Assembly (NCBI GenBank): GCA_950295325.1
Contig: OX485805.1
Coordinates: 36,133,501 to 36,197,500, forward strand
Source: Polytrichum commune
Taxonomy: Eukaryota > Streptophyta > Polytrichopsida > Polytrichales > Polytrichaceae
Direction: 5' to 3'
Length of the DNA stretch: 64,000 nucleotides
Part shown: in pieces, positions 10,306 through 21,759 of the stretch
Layout of the letters: every line of letters begins with the position of its first letter
Position numbering within the stretch: the first letter of the stretch is position 1
The notes under the pieces: generated by a model
The model's database searches: none
The model's input: the letters and a program-made list of their open reading frames with translations, nothing else
Told to the model about the DNA's origin: nothing
Translations under genes and position numbers: made by a program

Positions 10306-10457
10306 GCATTCAGAGAAGATCTTGGGAAGACAAGAGTGGCGTGGCCCTTCCGGTTCAGCCTAACACAAGACTCAGTGGATTCCTTCACTCCTCTCATTAT
10401 GGCGAGGTTCACAGGCTGCGCGAAGGAGCTGATGCACAGGCTCTTGCACAGAAGTGA
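10306..10457 (+). pseudogene. Inverted SRPBCC exon-2 fragment (copy B)
   Basis: Reads RTRVAWPFRFSLTQDSVDSF and then TPLIMARFTGCAKEL, clearly exon 2 of the neighbouring genes but on the opposite strand. The acceptor AG is lost (GATGGCATT instead of CAGGCATT). Five extra bases near 10432 shift the frame so that the usual ELEALAQK end becomes a different tail. There is no exon 1 beside it. It is a dead fragment whose downstream flank continues to about 11.4 kb as the inverse of copy A's 3' flank. Confidence 0.85.
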
Positions 10458-10684
10458 GCAACAGAATCAATATCTTCTATGATTTGGTCAAATCTGAGGA
10501 CCGTGGATGAATTGAGTAAGTTTAACCAATTTTCCTGATCCAAATGGAGATAGACTTCCTCGCAAACAACATACTGTACATGAATTACTGAATCACTTAG
10601 CACATTAGATGCAGTGACCGGTTTTTACTTGGCGGCTCTTACACTCAAGTTCAGAGCAGGAGGGCATTTTTGTCTTCACAACTA

Positions 10685-11022
10685 CACAAAATATGATATT
10701 TAGTGTTTGATTAGATTTAGTGTTTTACCACCCTACTCTGCTCAACACTAATTTTCAATTCTTTGATAATTAGTGTTAGACATAAATGTGTTGCCGCTAC
10801 CTTTCTTGTTGCCACCTCTTTCCTGTGAAACAATCAATCGCCTTCCTTATTACCACCTCTTTCCTACTAAACACTAAATTCGTGCATGTAACTTTCACAT
10901 ATTACCATAGATGATATTTAGTGTTTGAGTTTACATTTAATGTTACTTACTTTCATAGGGTTAGTGATATTTAGTGTAGTGTTCGTATTTAGTGTATCTA
11001 ACACTAAATATCATATTTAGTG
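10685..11022. mobile_element. MITE of the TATTTAGTG family in copy B
   Basis: Starts CACAAAATATGATATTTAG, ends ATCATATTTAGTG, and is flanked by TA at 10683-10684 and 11023-11024. The equivalent place in copy A (inverse strand, 7718-7719) has an uninterrupted ACAACTAGTATATA, so this is a second insertion with TA duplication. The interior is rich in repeated ATTTAGTGT blocks and non-coding. Confidence 0.8.
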
Positions 11023-12848
11023 TAGTATATAGGCTACTACTGCTCATAGTTCGTTTTTTGCTCACTCATTGTAAATTATGATACCAAAGTTGCCAATTTT
11101 GCAGTATATTAGTTTTAGGTCACCTTCTAGCTAGTCAATGGATGTGTATCTAGAGCTCCTCTTTTTCTTGCTCATCAATATTTACTAGCAAGTTCTTTTT
11201 GCTTACTCATGACATGAGTAAGTTCATATACTTAACCTATAGGCCTCTCATGAAGCCTTAAGCATTTTGGGTTGGGTTGCTCTAATTCCTCCACAGTCGT
11301 GTGCAGGTCTTGTAAGCATGGTCATCTAGTAGTGTATAATATGCCACATATAACCCTTGGGTCTTATTTCACATACAAAATCTTAAATTCACATATATGT
11401 GGGCTAAACCCTTGGTTCTTAATTCATTTTGCATTGGCTTTTTTGCCTCTTGTTTTAACAAATGAAAACTCCACCCATTGAAAGAATTTAGCTTGCAATA
11501 CGAGGCTTTCCGATTGTTGGGTACAATTTCATATCAACAAGCAATGCATGTGACATGCACAACATATATATCAACGGTCAGTGCTCATGTGAGATCAGTG
11601 AGTTTTAATCTGACTATGCGCCCCTAATTTGCAATTCTAAACATAAAAATAAAATATTTTTTATATCATTCTATGAGTTTTGTGGATGAAATAGTCACAA
11701 ATATCCCTTAGAATCATGAAGTTTGGATTAATTTACCAAATTTTGAATGAATGCCTATAAATTTGGATGATAATGTGGTACTACTCTCACTGTGTGGGAC
11801 TGGTTTCCATGCAAAGTGGTGTGTGTGGGCAAGTTGATGTATTTAGTCATGGATGGCCCACTCAGGGATGACAGTACATGGAAAGTTTTCAAATTTTAAA
11901 GGGCCCTGAAATAAAGTGACAATATCCTTACCATGCGAGAAGTATCTCATATTTTTCATCAGCATGCTGTCAATTCTTCTTGCTTGCTGTCAGAGCTAAC
12001 GTCCACTCCTCCAAAACAGGTCCACCCCACGAGTGCGAATGATGTATGTTCCTGCAGGATGATAACTTAGGAAATTTTCATGTTCTCCTATCCCTTTGCT
12101 AATGAGAGTGTGGCTGTGGATATTATAAGGTTTGTTTATATAAATAACCTCAATTTATGGACGGCAGTGTCATGACTCAAGGCAGGGGAGAGGAACTGAA
12201 AGACGAGTAAATTTAAAGGCCAGCATGGCCATTGCATGCAACCAAGAATTTTATTGAAGGTTTCTCACAAATTAATGATGCAAGAGAATATGGGCATATA
12301 ATTTTTTATCCTTGTAAACAAAACCTCTGAGAAGAAACATTGAACATGTAATCCTGATCATGCACCTTGCCATTTTAATTGCAGCTATGTTGACAGTCTC
12401 TATGGATTTGAATACCCTACTTGAAATTTTTTCTGAAGAAGTAGAACCTTCACCATGACATTTCATCAGAAGAAATTTTAAAGGGAACCACTCAATTTTT
12501 GTGATTTTTTTATTAATTTATTCCAGGTGCAGGTCAGCAATCCAATATGCAAAGATAGAAGACCCTATGATGGGCTATAGATTTTTAGCCACAACAAACT
12601 TACGTACTTTTACACATTTTTTGAGAGCTGAGCTCGTCACATATTTATATACTCAGCAGAGCAAGCTATGCTATATAAGGGGGCTAGCCAATGAATGCTC
12701 ACATGGCCCACTTTTGACAGAATCCTCCCAGGAATCTTCAAAGAGCTCATGCACAACAAAATTATCTCAGAATCAAAGAAGAAACATACAAACGTGACAG
12801 AATAAAAGCATTTTCTCTACCCGCTTCATGAGCTTTGCAAGAAGAAAT

Positions 12849-13103
12849 GGAGAGAGGGAATTATCGCATAGGAGCATACCTCTGATTCATCAAACATAAA
12901 AACTTGACCCATGTAAGTTTGTGGCCAATTCACCTGAAATGACTTGGACTTGAACAACTTGGGGAGGGGGGGGAGGGGGGGCGGGGAGCTACTTCCGGTT
13001 TCAAAACTTCTAAATAATAACCCCCGGTTGCATATTCTTTAAGGTTTTTTATGTTGAATGATGGAGAGGTATGTTCCTATGCAATAATAATACCCTCTTT
13101 TCG
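12849..13103. mobile_element. GGAGAGAGGG-family MITE with 8-bp target duplication
   Basis: The termini GGAGAGAGGGAATTATCGC and the degenerate inverse ending ACCCTCTTTTCG flank a 255-bp non-coding element. Arms contain the CATACCTCTGATTCATC and TGAATGATGGAGAGGTATG inverse pair. GAAGAAAT stands directly on both sides (12841-12848 and 13104-13111), an 8-bp duplication of the hAT type. A G-rich run (12961-12986) lies in the middle. Confidence 0.75.
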
Positions 13104-13550
13104 GAAGAAATAGATCCAAAATTCCTACTCACACACAAACACATTCATTGGGTAAGTTGGCAATCCTCGAAGGATACAATTAGATGAAACTTTGTCAGTG
13201 CACCTCACATCACTTCAATGTCACAGTAGCGGTTCGTAATTTCTTCAAAACCAATTTGAGAGCCTTGAAGAATTACTTGTCATAGGGGGGTAAGAAATCT
13301 TTTCATCAGACCAACAATGAAGTGGATTCAAGTGGAACTTTTGACTCATACTATCCACAAGTACGTTGTAGCATTTCTAGCAGCGTGATATAGGTCAATG
13401 GAATCACACAAGGAAACTTTTTCTTTTTGGTCATATAATGATTGGTATCTTCTTGAATGGTTCTCAAGTGCTAACAACATGTAGATGTGGTTTATCCTCG
13501 ATGGCCTTGAGCAACTATTTTCAATGTCAAAATATGACATACAATAAATT

Positions 13551-13650
13551 TTGTGTGAACAAAGTGAGTTGCTTTATGGAGGTTTATTTGTGTGAACAAA
13601 ATGAGTTGCTTTATGGAGGTTTATTTGTGTGAACAAAGTGAGTTGCTTTA
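13551..13650 (+). repeat. 37-bp tandem repeat, 2.7 copies
   Basis: Units start at 13551, 13588 and 13625 with TTGTGTGAACAAAGTGAG, and the first two continue to TTTATGGAGG. Copies differ by single bases. Not associated with a gene. Confidence 0.9.
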
Positions 13651-14906
13651 CGAAACTTGAACTTGAGTCCTAAAAGTTGAGTCTTGGCTTTGGGAATCTT
13701 AGAATTAACGAGTCAGGATGGTTTTGCAGTTCTTGTACGATACTCGAGTGACGTGGTGTTGTCTCTTGCCTTTATAACAGGGTATTACTTTCGGTCGCCC
13801 CATTCATGAAATTATGCCTCTTTATTAATTCTCTCATCTGAGTCATCTCCACCTCCCAAGCCTTTCCAGGTCACGCATAATTGCAGGCAGGTAATAAGAT
13901 ACATAATTATAAGAATATTAAGCTACGCTGATATTATGGGCAATCAGGTTGGCATTGCGAATAGCTCACCTCTTTACCCATGAAAATTACTTTGGGTCAA
14001 AATTGAGTCACAAAACTTGTACTTTTTTCATTCATCCATATGGCAATCACAATGAAAATTTAATTTATGTATTATGTTACTTTGGTAATAAGTTTTGAAC
14101 AAAATAGTGTGGAATGTTAATAAATTAGTATGGGACAACTTAATTGCACATATCAGTATAGATGTTGCTATTTTCTTAATATAGCATTCTTTGTCCTAGC
14201 CATGAGTAAATGTCCTCATTCATGTTCGAAAATGTGATGACTTGATGATCCTATTTTAATTTGAATACCTGGTGGAGGTGTTAGTGGAGGTATACTAATC
14301 ATCAATGTATTGTACCCAAATAAAAGACCACCAAATCCTAGAGAGATCAAGAAGGAATACTTAGTATTTAAGAAATGGTTGAAGTTTCAACCTCATGCAC
14401 ATCTTGAACAGTATAATAATACATGTATAGCTAGCCCGTGTTGGGCATTGGATGAGGGTAATGAAAAGCTCTCATGTCAAAAGGCTGATGACAATATGAA
14501 CCTGCCAATATAATAGAAAGTATAGATTTACAATAAATGTGTAAAAAATATTCAAAATTCAAAATTCAAAATAAAAATAAACCAACATCCAGTCGTCCTG
14601 ACGTGAGTTTGAGCCCATTAGCCCTAAATAAATGTGGCAACAAAGCAGACAACATATTATACGTATTCTTCTTGCTTGGTTGAATTGTTGAATTGTTGAA
14701 TCTTCCATTGCATTGGGTATGAATTACTGAAAGAAAGTGGCAGCTTACTGACCTTACTCATGATAAACCTTAGACCCTTCATTTCAATGCACCCTAAATA
14801 ATAAATCTAGACTCTAAAGCACATGTAGCATGTATCTTTTACCTTCACCTCCTCAAAACTGGTTATCTCTGTTGATAAGGTAGATCAAAGTGCTCATGAC
14901 TTCCTT

Positions 14907-15295
14907 CCAGTTAAGGTAGACAGGTCTTATATGGCTACTTCTTCCGACTAGCCCACTTTTCTTATGATATGAGCAAGCAATTAGTACAAGATGGTTAGCA
15001 AATCTAAATCAACGCCATAGCCACTTTCCTCATAATTTTTGGAGCTTGCATGAATGTTTATTCATTATCAAAGTCAAGATCTTTGTGCTCATTGAATGGT
15101 CATATATGTCCTCCCAATTATGTTAAATATTGAACTTAGATTAGTTATCATTTTTTGAGCACGTAGTCCAGTCTTTTTTAAACACATGCCTTCTTGGTAT
15201 CCATACTTGGAACCACACCTAACCACATATCATTGTACTGTATATTAGATTTAATTAAGATCAGTAGCTGAAGTTGGCATGTCTACCTTAACTGG
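14907..15295 (+). mobile_element. TTAAGGTAGA-family element with intact 16-bp ends
   Basis: The ends are perfect inverses: CCAGTTAAGGTAGACA at 14907-14922 and TGTCTACCTTAACTGG at 15280-15295. The interior carries the family blocks CAATTAGTACAAGATGG and GAGCACGTAGTCCAGTC. No open frame of note. It is the best-preserved copy in the window and the reference for locating the insertion in the copy at 3.9-4.45 kb. Confidence 0.7.
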
Positions 15296-15637
15296 TTTCA
15301 GTTGTCTCGAAAGGACAATTACAAAAACTATCTCCCAGTATCTATTCCAATTGCCAGATGTCATTAAAATCAACAAGGCAACCAGATGTTCCTAGAGTTA
15401 ACCTGGGGTAGTAAGCCTTTTTTGGATGTCTCATTTCACCACATGCATTGCATCAAGTAACAAGCAGTAGTTTCAATTTACGAATATTGTCACAATTAAA
15501 CAAGCTTTGACTTTCAAATCCAAAGTCATCATGATGACAATTTATTAGGAAAGGAGCTGAACTGACTTACACATGGGTAATTAGCCCCCATGGAAAATTA
15601 AAAAGAGAAAAAAAGGACAGCATATTATGCACTAGAT

Positions 15638-18381
15638 AACCATGCTTACAAGACCTTCACACAGCTATGGAGGAACTAGAGCAACCCAAAACGCTTAAGG
15701 CTTCATGAGAGGCCTATAGGTGTGGTATATGAACTTACTCATGTCAATGAGTAAGCAAAAAGAACTTGCTCGTCAAATATTGATGAGCAAGAAAAAGAGG
15801 AGCTCTAGATACACATCCATAGACTGGCTAGAAGGTGACCTAAAACTAATTACTGCAAAATTCGCAACTCTGGTATCATAACTTACAATGAGTAAGCAAA
15901 AAACGAACTATGAGCAGTAGACAAAAATGCCCCCACTGCTCTGAACTTGGCTGTAACAGCAGCCAAGTAAAAACCGGTCACTGTATCTAATGTGCTAGGT
16001 GATTCAGAAATTGATGTACAGTATGTTGTTTGTGAGGAAGTCTATCTCCATTTGGATCACGAAAATTAGCTAACCTTACTCAATTCATCCACGGCCCTCA
16101 GATTTGACCAAACCAGAGAAGATATTGATTATGTTGCTCACTTCTGTGCAATAGCCTCCAGCTCCTTCACATAGCCTGTGAACTTCGCCATGATCAGAGG
16201 AGTGAAGGAATCCACTGAGTTTTGTGTTGGGCTGAACCGGAAGGGCCACACCACTCTTGTTCTCCCAGGGCCTTCTCTGAATGCCTGATTTTACATATCA
16301 AAATGAAAATTTATCAATACCGACTTCATGAACATAAAGGACTACCAAAATATTCTAGACGGAAATGCACGATGGTGTCAGTCAAAAATTTGGCAAGTTA
16401 CATCTCAGCTAAACCCCTCAGCTTAGAAACTACTCTTTAGAAATCACTGATCCCAACTCTTCTGTAGACCTGATGAGTAACTATTAGACCACTATATTAG
16501 GTATCAAGGATAATATTATCTAACAATTCCAACTTTTGATTTCGGATGTAACCATCCCTAGCTCAAGAATGTCGTATCAACTACCGCCCTCAGAATCTAT
16601 CAATATTCCTCAAATAAAGTAATACTTATTCTGGAATCTTCCTCGACATTTTTCGTAGTTCCTAAACTGATCAGCGTGGCACAACTGTTATCACTGTGTT
16701 GAGTATTGCTCATAACATCTCAGACTTATATTTCGACTGTGACCACTCTACGCTCAATTATCTCACATCAACTATCGCCCTCAGACAACTACACTCTTCG
16801 AATAACAATAGCACACTAAAGTATTCTTGAATCTTCCCACATAATTTTCACAGTTCCTAAAATGGTCACTCAGTCAACACACACAGTTAAAGAATCTCGC
16901 ACGGCACTTCGAATTCCATTATACTGACTGATGTCAGTCACCTGGTACTCTCATTTCCGAAATGCGAGTCTGGTAACCTAGTACCTCTCTTGAAGGTTCA
17001 AGTACTCTATCAATCATCATCCAACTAATGTAAGTCTCAACTGATCTGACCAAGAATAGCCTTTCCAACATGCAATCCCGGAGTGCCATAAGTCTCACAC
17101 ACCAAACCAAACGTACATACACTTAAAAAAATTCAAACGGCACTTCGAAGTGCAATTGTCCTGTATCCAAAATGCAAGTCCGGCTATTAATCTCTCTTGG
17201 TTCAAATACTCCATCACCCAATTAATAATACCCTCAGCTGATCTGACCAAGAATAACCTTCAACATACAATCCCGGAGTGACATGAATCTCCGTATAGGT
17301 TCTGAGTTGCCTGCAGCTGATCATCTTCTGACAAATTCATTCCACAATCGGAGAGGACTAAGTTTATCCATCATAGTACTCCGTATCTGCAGAAGGCTGC
17401 GATTTGAGAGATTGGCACACAGTTGGAAGCCGGCTAGGCACACTAGGTGATGAGTATAACACTAAATTCCTGAATCAAGCCACATATTTTTCACAGTTCC
17501 TAAGATGATCAGAGTCCTTCAGTCATTACAAACCAAAATCTCCGTGTACCCGAGATTTATGCAGCCGATCATCATTTGACACATGCATTCAACAACCGGA
17601 GAGCGACCAAGTTTGACCATAAGAATCCCCCGTGTCTAGTCAACGATATGATTTTCGAGATTGGCACAGTTCCTATAATGGTCATACCCTTCCCCTCAGT
17701 TAACAAACACCAAACACACACAAACCTGAAGAATCTCACACCGACGGCACTTCGAATTCCACTACGCTAACTTATCTCAGTCACCTGGTAATCAACTCTC
17801 ACCTCTGTAACATGCGATATTTAAGAGACATGTGTTTGACATAATTACTTGGAAGACGGCTTGGTAGCCCGGCTCGATGCCGATGTTGCCACCGACGAGG
17901 TCGTAGGCCATGATATGGCGGTGGTGATCAATGTGGACGAGCTTCTCAGCAGCCCAGTACTTTCCAGAGCAATCGTGGGGTCGCACCTTGCGGACGCACC
18001 CCGGGATACCGCTCTGGCCCTCCGTGCACTCCACCGCGCAGCGACGCGGGAACTGGAGCCAGTCGGAGCCAATGGCCCACACTTTCTCCACGGGCGCTGC
18101 GATGATCAGGTCGATGCTGCCGTGCCAATTGGTGCTTCCGTCTCCGAATTCCCCTCCGCCTCCGGACGAGGAGCTGCTTGTCATAAGACCATCTGCACTT
18201 CGGCTGATCAATCTCGAATTACTCGCCGCTGCCACAACAAGCTTGCGCATACCGGATCCCACTGTTTGATGCACCCACAGGCGGAAGAGCGATCCCAGGG
18301 TGGTGGCGATGTGCACTAGGAGCGGCAGGACCAAAGAGCACAAAAGGTGCGAAGATATCACCTCCATGGACGCGGGGGTAC
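15638..18381. repeat. Segmental duplication, copy C
   Basis: Direct duplicate of about 7,380-10,186, starting near ACTAGATAACCATGCTTACAAG. It lacks both small transposons present in copies A and B but has additional intron sequence at about 16,715-16,860 and 17,330-17,560. Confidence 0.85.
16138..18367 (-). CDS. SRPBCC / lachrymatory-factor-synthase-like protein, copy C
   Basis: Two coding exons: 18367-17849 (173 codons) and 16284-16138 (48 codons plus stop), with a phase-0 intron (CAA|GTAATT ... TCAG|GCA), giving about 221 aa. It has the same architecture as copy A: hydrophobic residues 4-32 ending SLFRLWV, then a Ser/Gly linker, then WHGSIDLIIAAPVEKVWAI, EKLVHIDHHRHIMAYDLV, and a C-terminal SFTPLIMAKFTGYVKELEA. 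Two extra residues (GS) sit in the hydrophobic segment. The frame is open throughout and substitutions relative to A are few, so both copies may be functional. The upstream sequence differs completely from copy A beyond 14 bases, so expression may differ. The ligand or reaction cannot be read from the sequence. Confidence 0.82.
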
Positions 18382-18472
18382 TAAGCTCTAACTTGGCAAA
18401 ACTCTCAAATTCTCAAATTTTTAAAATCTTAAGTCACCTGACAATCTGTTGCCAAGTTCTTAAAGTTTCTCT

Positions 18473-18750
18473 CAAACCGTCAAAATCTTAACTTAGGTGG
18501 GTGAATATTTCTTTTGGGTCAGGAAATGCTGCCTGGAGGAAAAGATTCTAGATAGAGCATCCGAAATAAGCAATCACGTAAGTGGGGACGGGGGTTATTT
18601 CCGAGGTTGCAGCCTCACGAAATCTCAAACTGTCAAAATCTTAAGGCGAGTGGGGATTTTTGGGGGAAATGCTGCATGGAGAGAAGGATCCCAGCTAGAA
18701 CATCCGAAAAAACCAACCGCGAGGGTTAACTCCGAGGTTGCGGTGAGGTG
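18473..18750 (+). repeat. Tandem duplication (period about 153) upstream of copy C
   Basis: CTCAAACCGTCAAAATCTTAA at 18473 recurs as CTCAAACTGTCAAAATCTTAA at 18626, each followed by GGAAATGCTGC, an AGCATCC/ACATCC block and CTCCGAGGTTGCGG-like sequence. It lies 100-380 bases upstream of the copy C start codon and so may be part of its promoter. Confidence 0.7.
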
Positions 18751-19002
18751 CACAGACTTGGATGCAAAAAAGCCAAGAGTGATAAGACTGGGGATGTCAA
18801 TACATATAGTATATGTGGGAAAAATAACAAAAACAAAAAAAACCTCCAGATCAGAAGGTTAAGTAAAGCCCGAAAAGATGCAGTCACATGCAATTCGCCA
18901 CTTGTAAAAACACTCCAAACGAGTCAGTTTCAACTAGTGTCTGAACTCGCAAAAACTCTTAGAAATCTCCAGTCTGAACACATCACTCACATCACTACTA
19001 TA

Positions 19003-19026
19003 AGCTCTCTCTCTCTCTCTCTCTCT
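19003..19026 (+). repeat. (CT)n microsatellite
   Basis: About 12 CT dinucleotides in a pyrimidine-rich stretch. CT tracts are frequent near plant transcription starts, but no gene start is identified beside it. Confidence 0.85.
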
Positions 19027-19184
19027 AAAGACTCCCAGCTCCAACACTCACTTCAACCCTCCAGAATTTATAAGATGACTCTTCACATCAAAATCCACTA
19101 GATCCAACACGCTTTATTATTACCCCCAACCGACATATCACCAGACAACCGCGGGCACTTAACCCCTAAAAAGAATGTGACGAC

Positions 19185-19700
19185 ACGTCAAAAATCCTCC
19201 ACACGGTAACCGTACTGAATGGAAAATTCTTCCACGTGCGCCTCTGAATCACAACTTCTTCCCTTCTTCAACCATCGTCGGAGTAAGTTCGCATCAAACC
19301 CAAAAGCCTCCGACACCGCCACAACTGTGTTCTCTGTCTGCACCCCGAACCTCACCGAACAACACTTGTAGGAGGTACTGGGAACCTCGGAAGAAATTGT
19401 CGACCATAGTAGGGGAAAATTTAGGACGAAATTTGTCGCAACAAGTGCACACGGCGGAGGAAAATGCAATGTGAGTGCCTTTCGGGCACCGCAAACCGGA
19501 ATCATTGTGCGATCCAAGCGCGAGGGGCTTTTTGAAGGCTCCCCCGAAGAGGAGACGACGACGACGACGACGTCGCAATGCAGTCCACAGCGTCGTCGCC
19601 TTGGCAGGTGGCATCGGGGACGGACGGAGACATCCGCTTTCGTCGCGAGTGGCGACGAAGGCGGACGAACCTTCCCCGCCATAGAATCTAATCAATCAGT
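19185..19700. other. GC-rich segment, possible exon or promoter
   Basis: G+C is clearly higher than in flanking DNA, with many CpGs and a (GAC)n-like run at 19553-19572. Overlapping open frames exist on both strands; the longest runs on the minus strand at 19188-19682 (164 aa, Arg- and Val-run containing). No frame resembles a known domain, and the runs come from the triplet repeat. ACGTCA-like and CCACGTGC motifs lie at its left edge. It could be the first exon or CpG-rich promoter of an unrecognised gene. Confidence 0.35.
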
Positions 19701-20221
19701 TTAAAATAGCCATGCAGGGGAAAAAACCAAAAAGCCTCTATCCTGTTATTTAGGAGGGCGGTTTTCCTATAACAAGCTAATTGTCTTGTCTCCCCCCCCC
19801 TACTACTTTCTTATTAGTCCACCCTTTAGACTTCCTTTTGGGGCATCTTTATAAAGTAAAAAGACTTCTACAGTCTAACCTCGTTAATATGACATTCGTT
19901 TATACACCACCCTCGATAGTACGACACATTTTTGCAAGACCAAACTTTTTAGTTCAAAACTCCCTCTTTTATACGACCACGACACTCCGTAATGCGACAT
20001 TTAGAATCTTTTTTTGTCATATTAAAGAGGTAGTTAATGCTAAAATTCCTTTCATCTATGTTATGTACATCTAAAATACATCCATTTTCACTGGGGAACT
20101 ACTTGGGAACTTCACTTATCATGGGGAACTTAATGATAGTTAGGGTTACTCGTATAGAATGGACATGGTTAGGGTTAGAGTGGCCTCCTGCCTAGTATGT
20201 TGCCTTGTACTCATGATGCTA

Positions 20222-20826
20222 CAGTCCACCCTCTATAAATGTTACACCTATAAGTGTTAACCCTCTCTAAATGTTAACTTTCTTCTACTCCCCACATATT
20301 GCACACTATAAATGTTAAACGTGTTAACTGTTAACAAAATGGTACTCACTTCTTTGTAAATTTGACTCTATAAATGTTAACGAATTAAATACAACCATAA
20401 TATGATTGTGAGGGAGAGGAGTGTGAGGTGGAACCCATTCCATCTTATAGTGACTTGCAATCTAGTTTTGGTACCATTAGAAGGTACATGGAATCACGTT
20501 CATGTGATGTGTCCAAGTATGTGGGTTTGTTGGTGCAGATTGAGAAATATTTGCAAGTTGTACATGCAAATGAATCTCACCAAAGAACCATTGATTCATA
20601 CTTCACCCGTGATTTGTAAACTTGATATTGAATAAAGTTTTGATTGGGTTTGCAATTTTATGAATGGTATTCTCTCACAAGGACTCTTCACAATTGCTTA
20701 TATTTATAAATGTTAAGATTTGTATATTGCTCAAATAAGTAATTTTATAATTGTTAACTATTAACACCTCTATAAATGTTAACTTTGATCCACTCCCAAG
20801 GGTTAACATTTATAGAGGGTAGACTG
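20222..20826 (+). mobile_element. Pogo/Tigger-like deletion derivative, copy 1
   Basis: Ends CAGTCCACCCTCTATAAATG and inverse TATAGAGGGTAGACTG, flanked by TA at 20220-20221 and 20827-20828. Subterminal ATAAATGTTAAC motifs repeat many times. It retains the 3' end of a transposase-like frame (20401-20619; ends SYFTRDL). About 110 bp of coding sequence present in copy 2 is missing here. 605 bp in total, non-autonomous. Confidence 0.8.
20401..20619 (+). pseudogene. Transposase C-terminal remnant, pogo copy 1
   Basis: The reading frame passing through PSYSDLQSSFGTIRRYMES and ending RTIDSYFTRDL is nearly identical to that in the second element at 25.3-25.6 kb. An acidic region followed by a helical segment and a terminal T(I/L)xxYF motif resembles the C-terminus of Tigger/CENP-B-type transposases. 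No DDE catalytic core or DNA-binding domain is present. Confidence 0.55.
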
Positions 20827-21287
20827 TACTTCACCTACGGTAAAGCAGCTTAGTGATGCTTAAACGTCATGCATCATTGTTGTTTAGTTTCTTATTGGAG
20901 AACTTTTTATATTTTGGTGTTAATGAGATTATTAGTTAATGAAATTTTAGTAGGGAATTTACTAGATAACATGACAGTTGCTAAGCTGGGTTCGTAACAC
21001 CATAGATCTTTGGACTCCTATTTCAAGAGTTCTTGAGAAAATTTGTATTTGTTTGAAGTTATAAGTTATTATTTCATACCATCTATATTGCTTAAACTCC
21101 TTATATGTATTTTTAAGCTCACACTACTTATGTTTTCGTATTCCCTCAACAATACGACAACTTTACACCATTTATCATGTCAATGAGAAGACGACACCTC
21201 GATAATACTACTTTTTTTTGTGCTTCCCAAACGTGTCATACTAAAGAGGGAGAACAGTATATGAAACTTCCTTTTGGGGCATCTTCT

Positions 21288-21393
21288 ATGACGTAAATTA
21301 GTTTTACTAGAAATGGAGTTCAATAGATTTGTCGGGCTCCATGACGTAAATTAGTTTTACGTGAAATGGAGTTCAATAGATTTGTCGGGCTCC
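21288..21393 (+). repeat. 53-bp tandem duplication
   Basis: ATGACGTAAATTAGTTTTAC begins at 21288 and again at 21341, each followed by GAAATGGAGTTCAATAGATT and GTCGGGCTCC. Two nearly identical units. Confidence 0.9.
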
Positions 21394-21527
21394 ATGACTC
21401 AACTACCATGGCTTCTTGGGCATTTGGTCAACTGTAAAGATATTTAGTTTCTTTATTTAGTGTGGCCCACACTTGCTTCAACTGAACACCAACTTAGCAC
21501 CCACTAGAGGCTAGTACTAGAGTACCC

Positions 21528-21675
21528 TATGACCTGGGGCACTCAAATGAACAAGAGGTCTTCATTTTGAAACCCAAAATCTAGGATTATCATGCATTAG
21601 GACTTCTCAGAAGTGAGAAATCCTAGATTTTGGCACTCCAAAATGAAGGCCCTCCCGTACATTTGAGTGGTCATA
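21528..21675. repeat. Hairpin element (about 60-bp arms)
   Basis: TATGACC and a following CACTCAAATG, CTTCATTTTG and AAATCTAGGATT are mirrored by AATCCTAGATTT, CAAAATGAAG, CATTTGAGTGGTCATA. The loop is about 25 bases. Probably a foldback MITE; a transcript would form a long imperfect hairpin. Confidence 0.75.
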
Positions 21676-21759
21676 GGTGTTTGGCGGTGTAGTGGTGTTA
21701 GCTACCTTTTGAGGATAAATTAGGGCACCCATCAAGGTATGTTAAGGATGCAAGGTGAA

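Larger units (their letters stand above)
10306..11420. repeat. Inverted copy of the SRPBCC 3' region
   Basis: Excluding the 338-bp element at 10685-11022, this block is the reverse complement of about 7380-8085 (exon 2 and 3' flank), for example GGTCTTGTAAGCATGGTCATC here and its inverse at 7424. Together with copy A it makes inverted arms of about 0.7 kb around a 2.2-kb centre holding exon 1 and the intron. Confidence 0.8.
11421..15637. other. Spacer between the SRPBCC copies
   Basis: AT-rich sequence without a convincing exon. It contains a GGAGAGAGGG-family element (12849-13103), a 37-bp tandem repeat (13551-13650) and a TTAAGGTAGA-family element (14907-15295). Open frames at 12501-12797 and 14310-14513 show no recognisable domain. 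Confidence 0.5.
19871..21257. mobile_element. Pogo-like TIR element with a nested element
   Basis: The left end CAGTCTAACCTCGTTAATAT and the right end (inverse: CTGTTCTCCCTCTTTAGTAT) form imperfect terminal repeats flanked by TA (19869-19870 and 21258-21259). The TA target and CAGT-type ends fit the pogo branch of Tc1/mariner. No transposase frame of its own is visible. A second pogo-like element (20222-20826) sits inside it. Confidence 0.6.
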
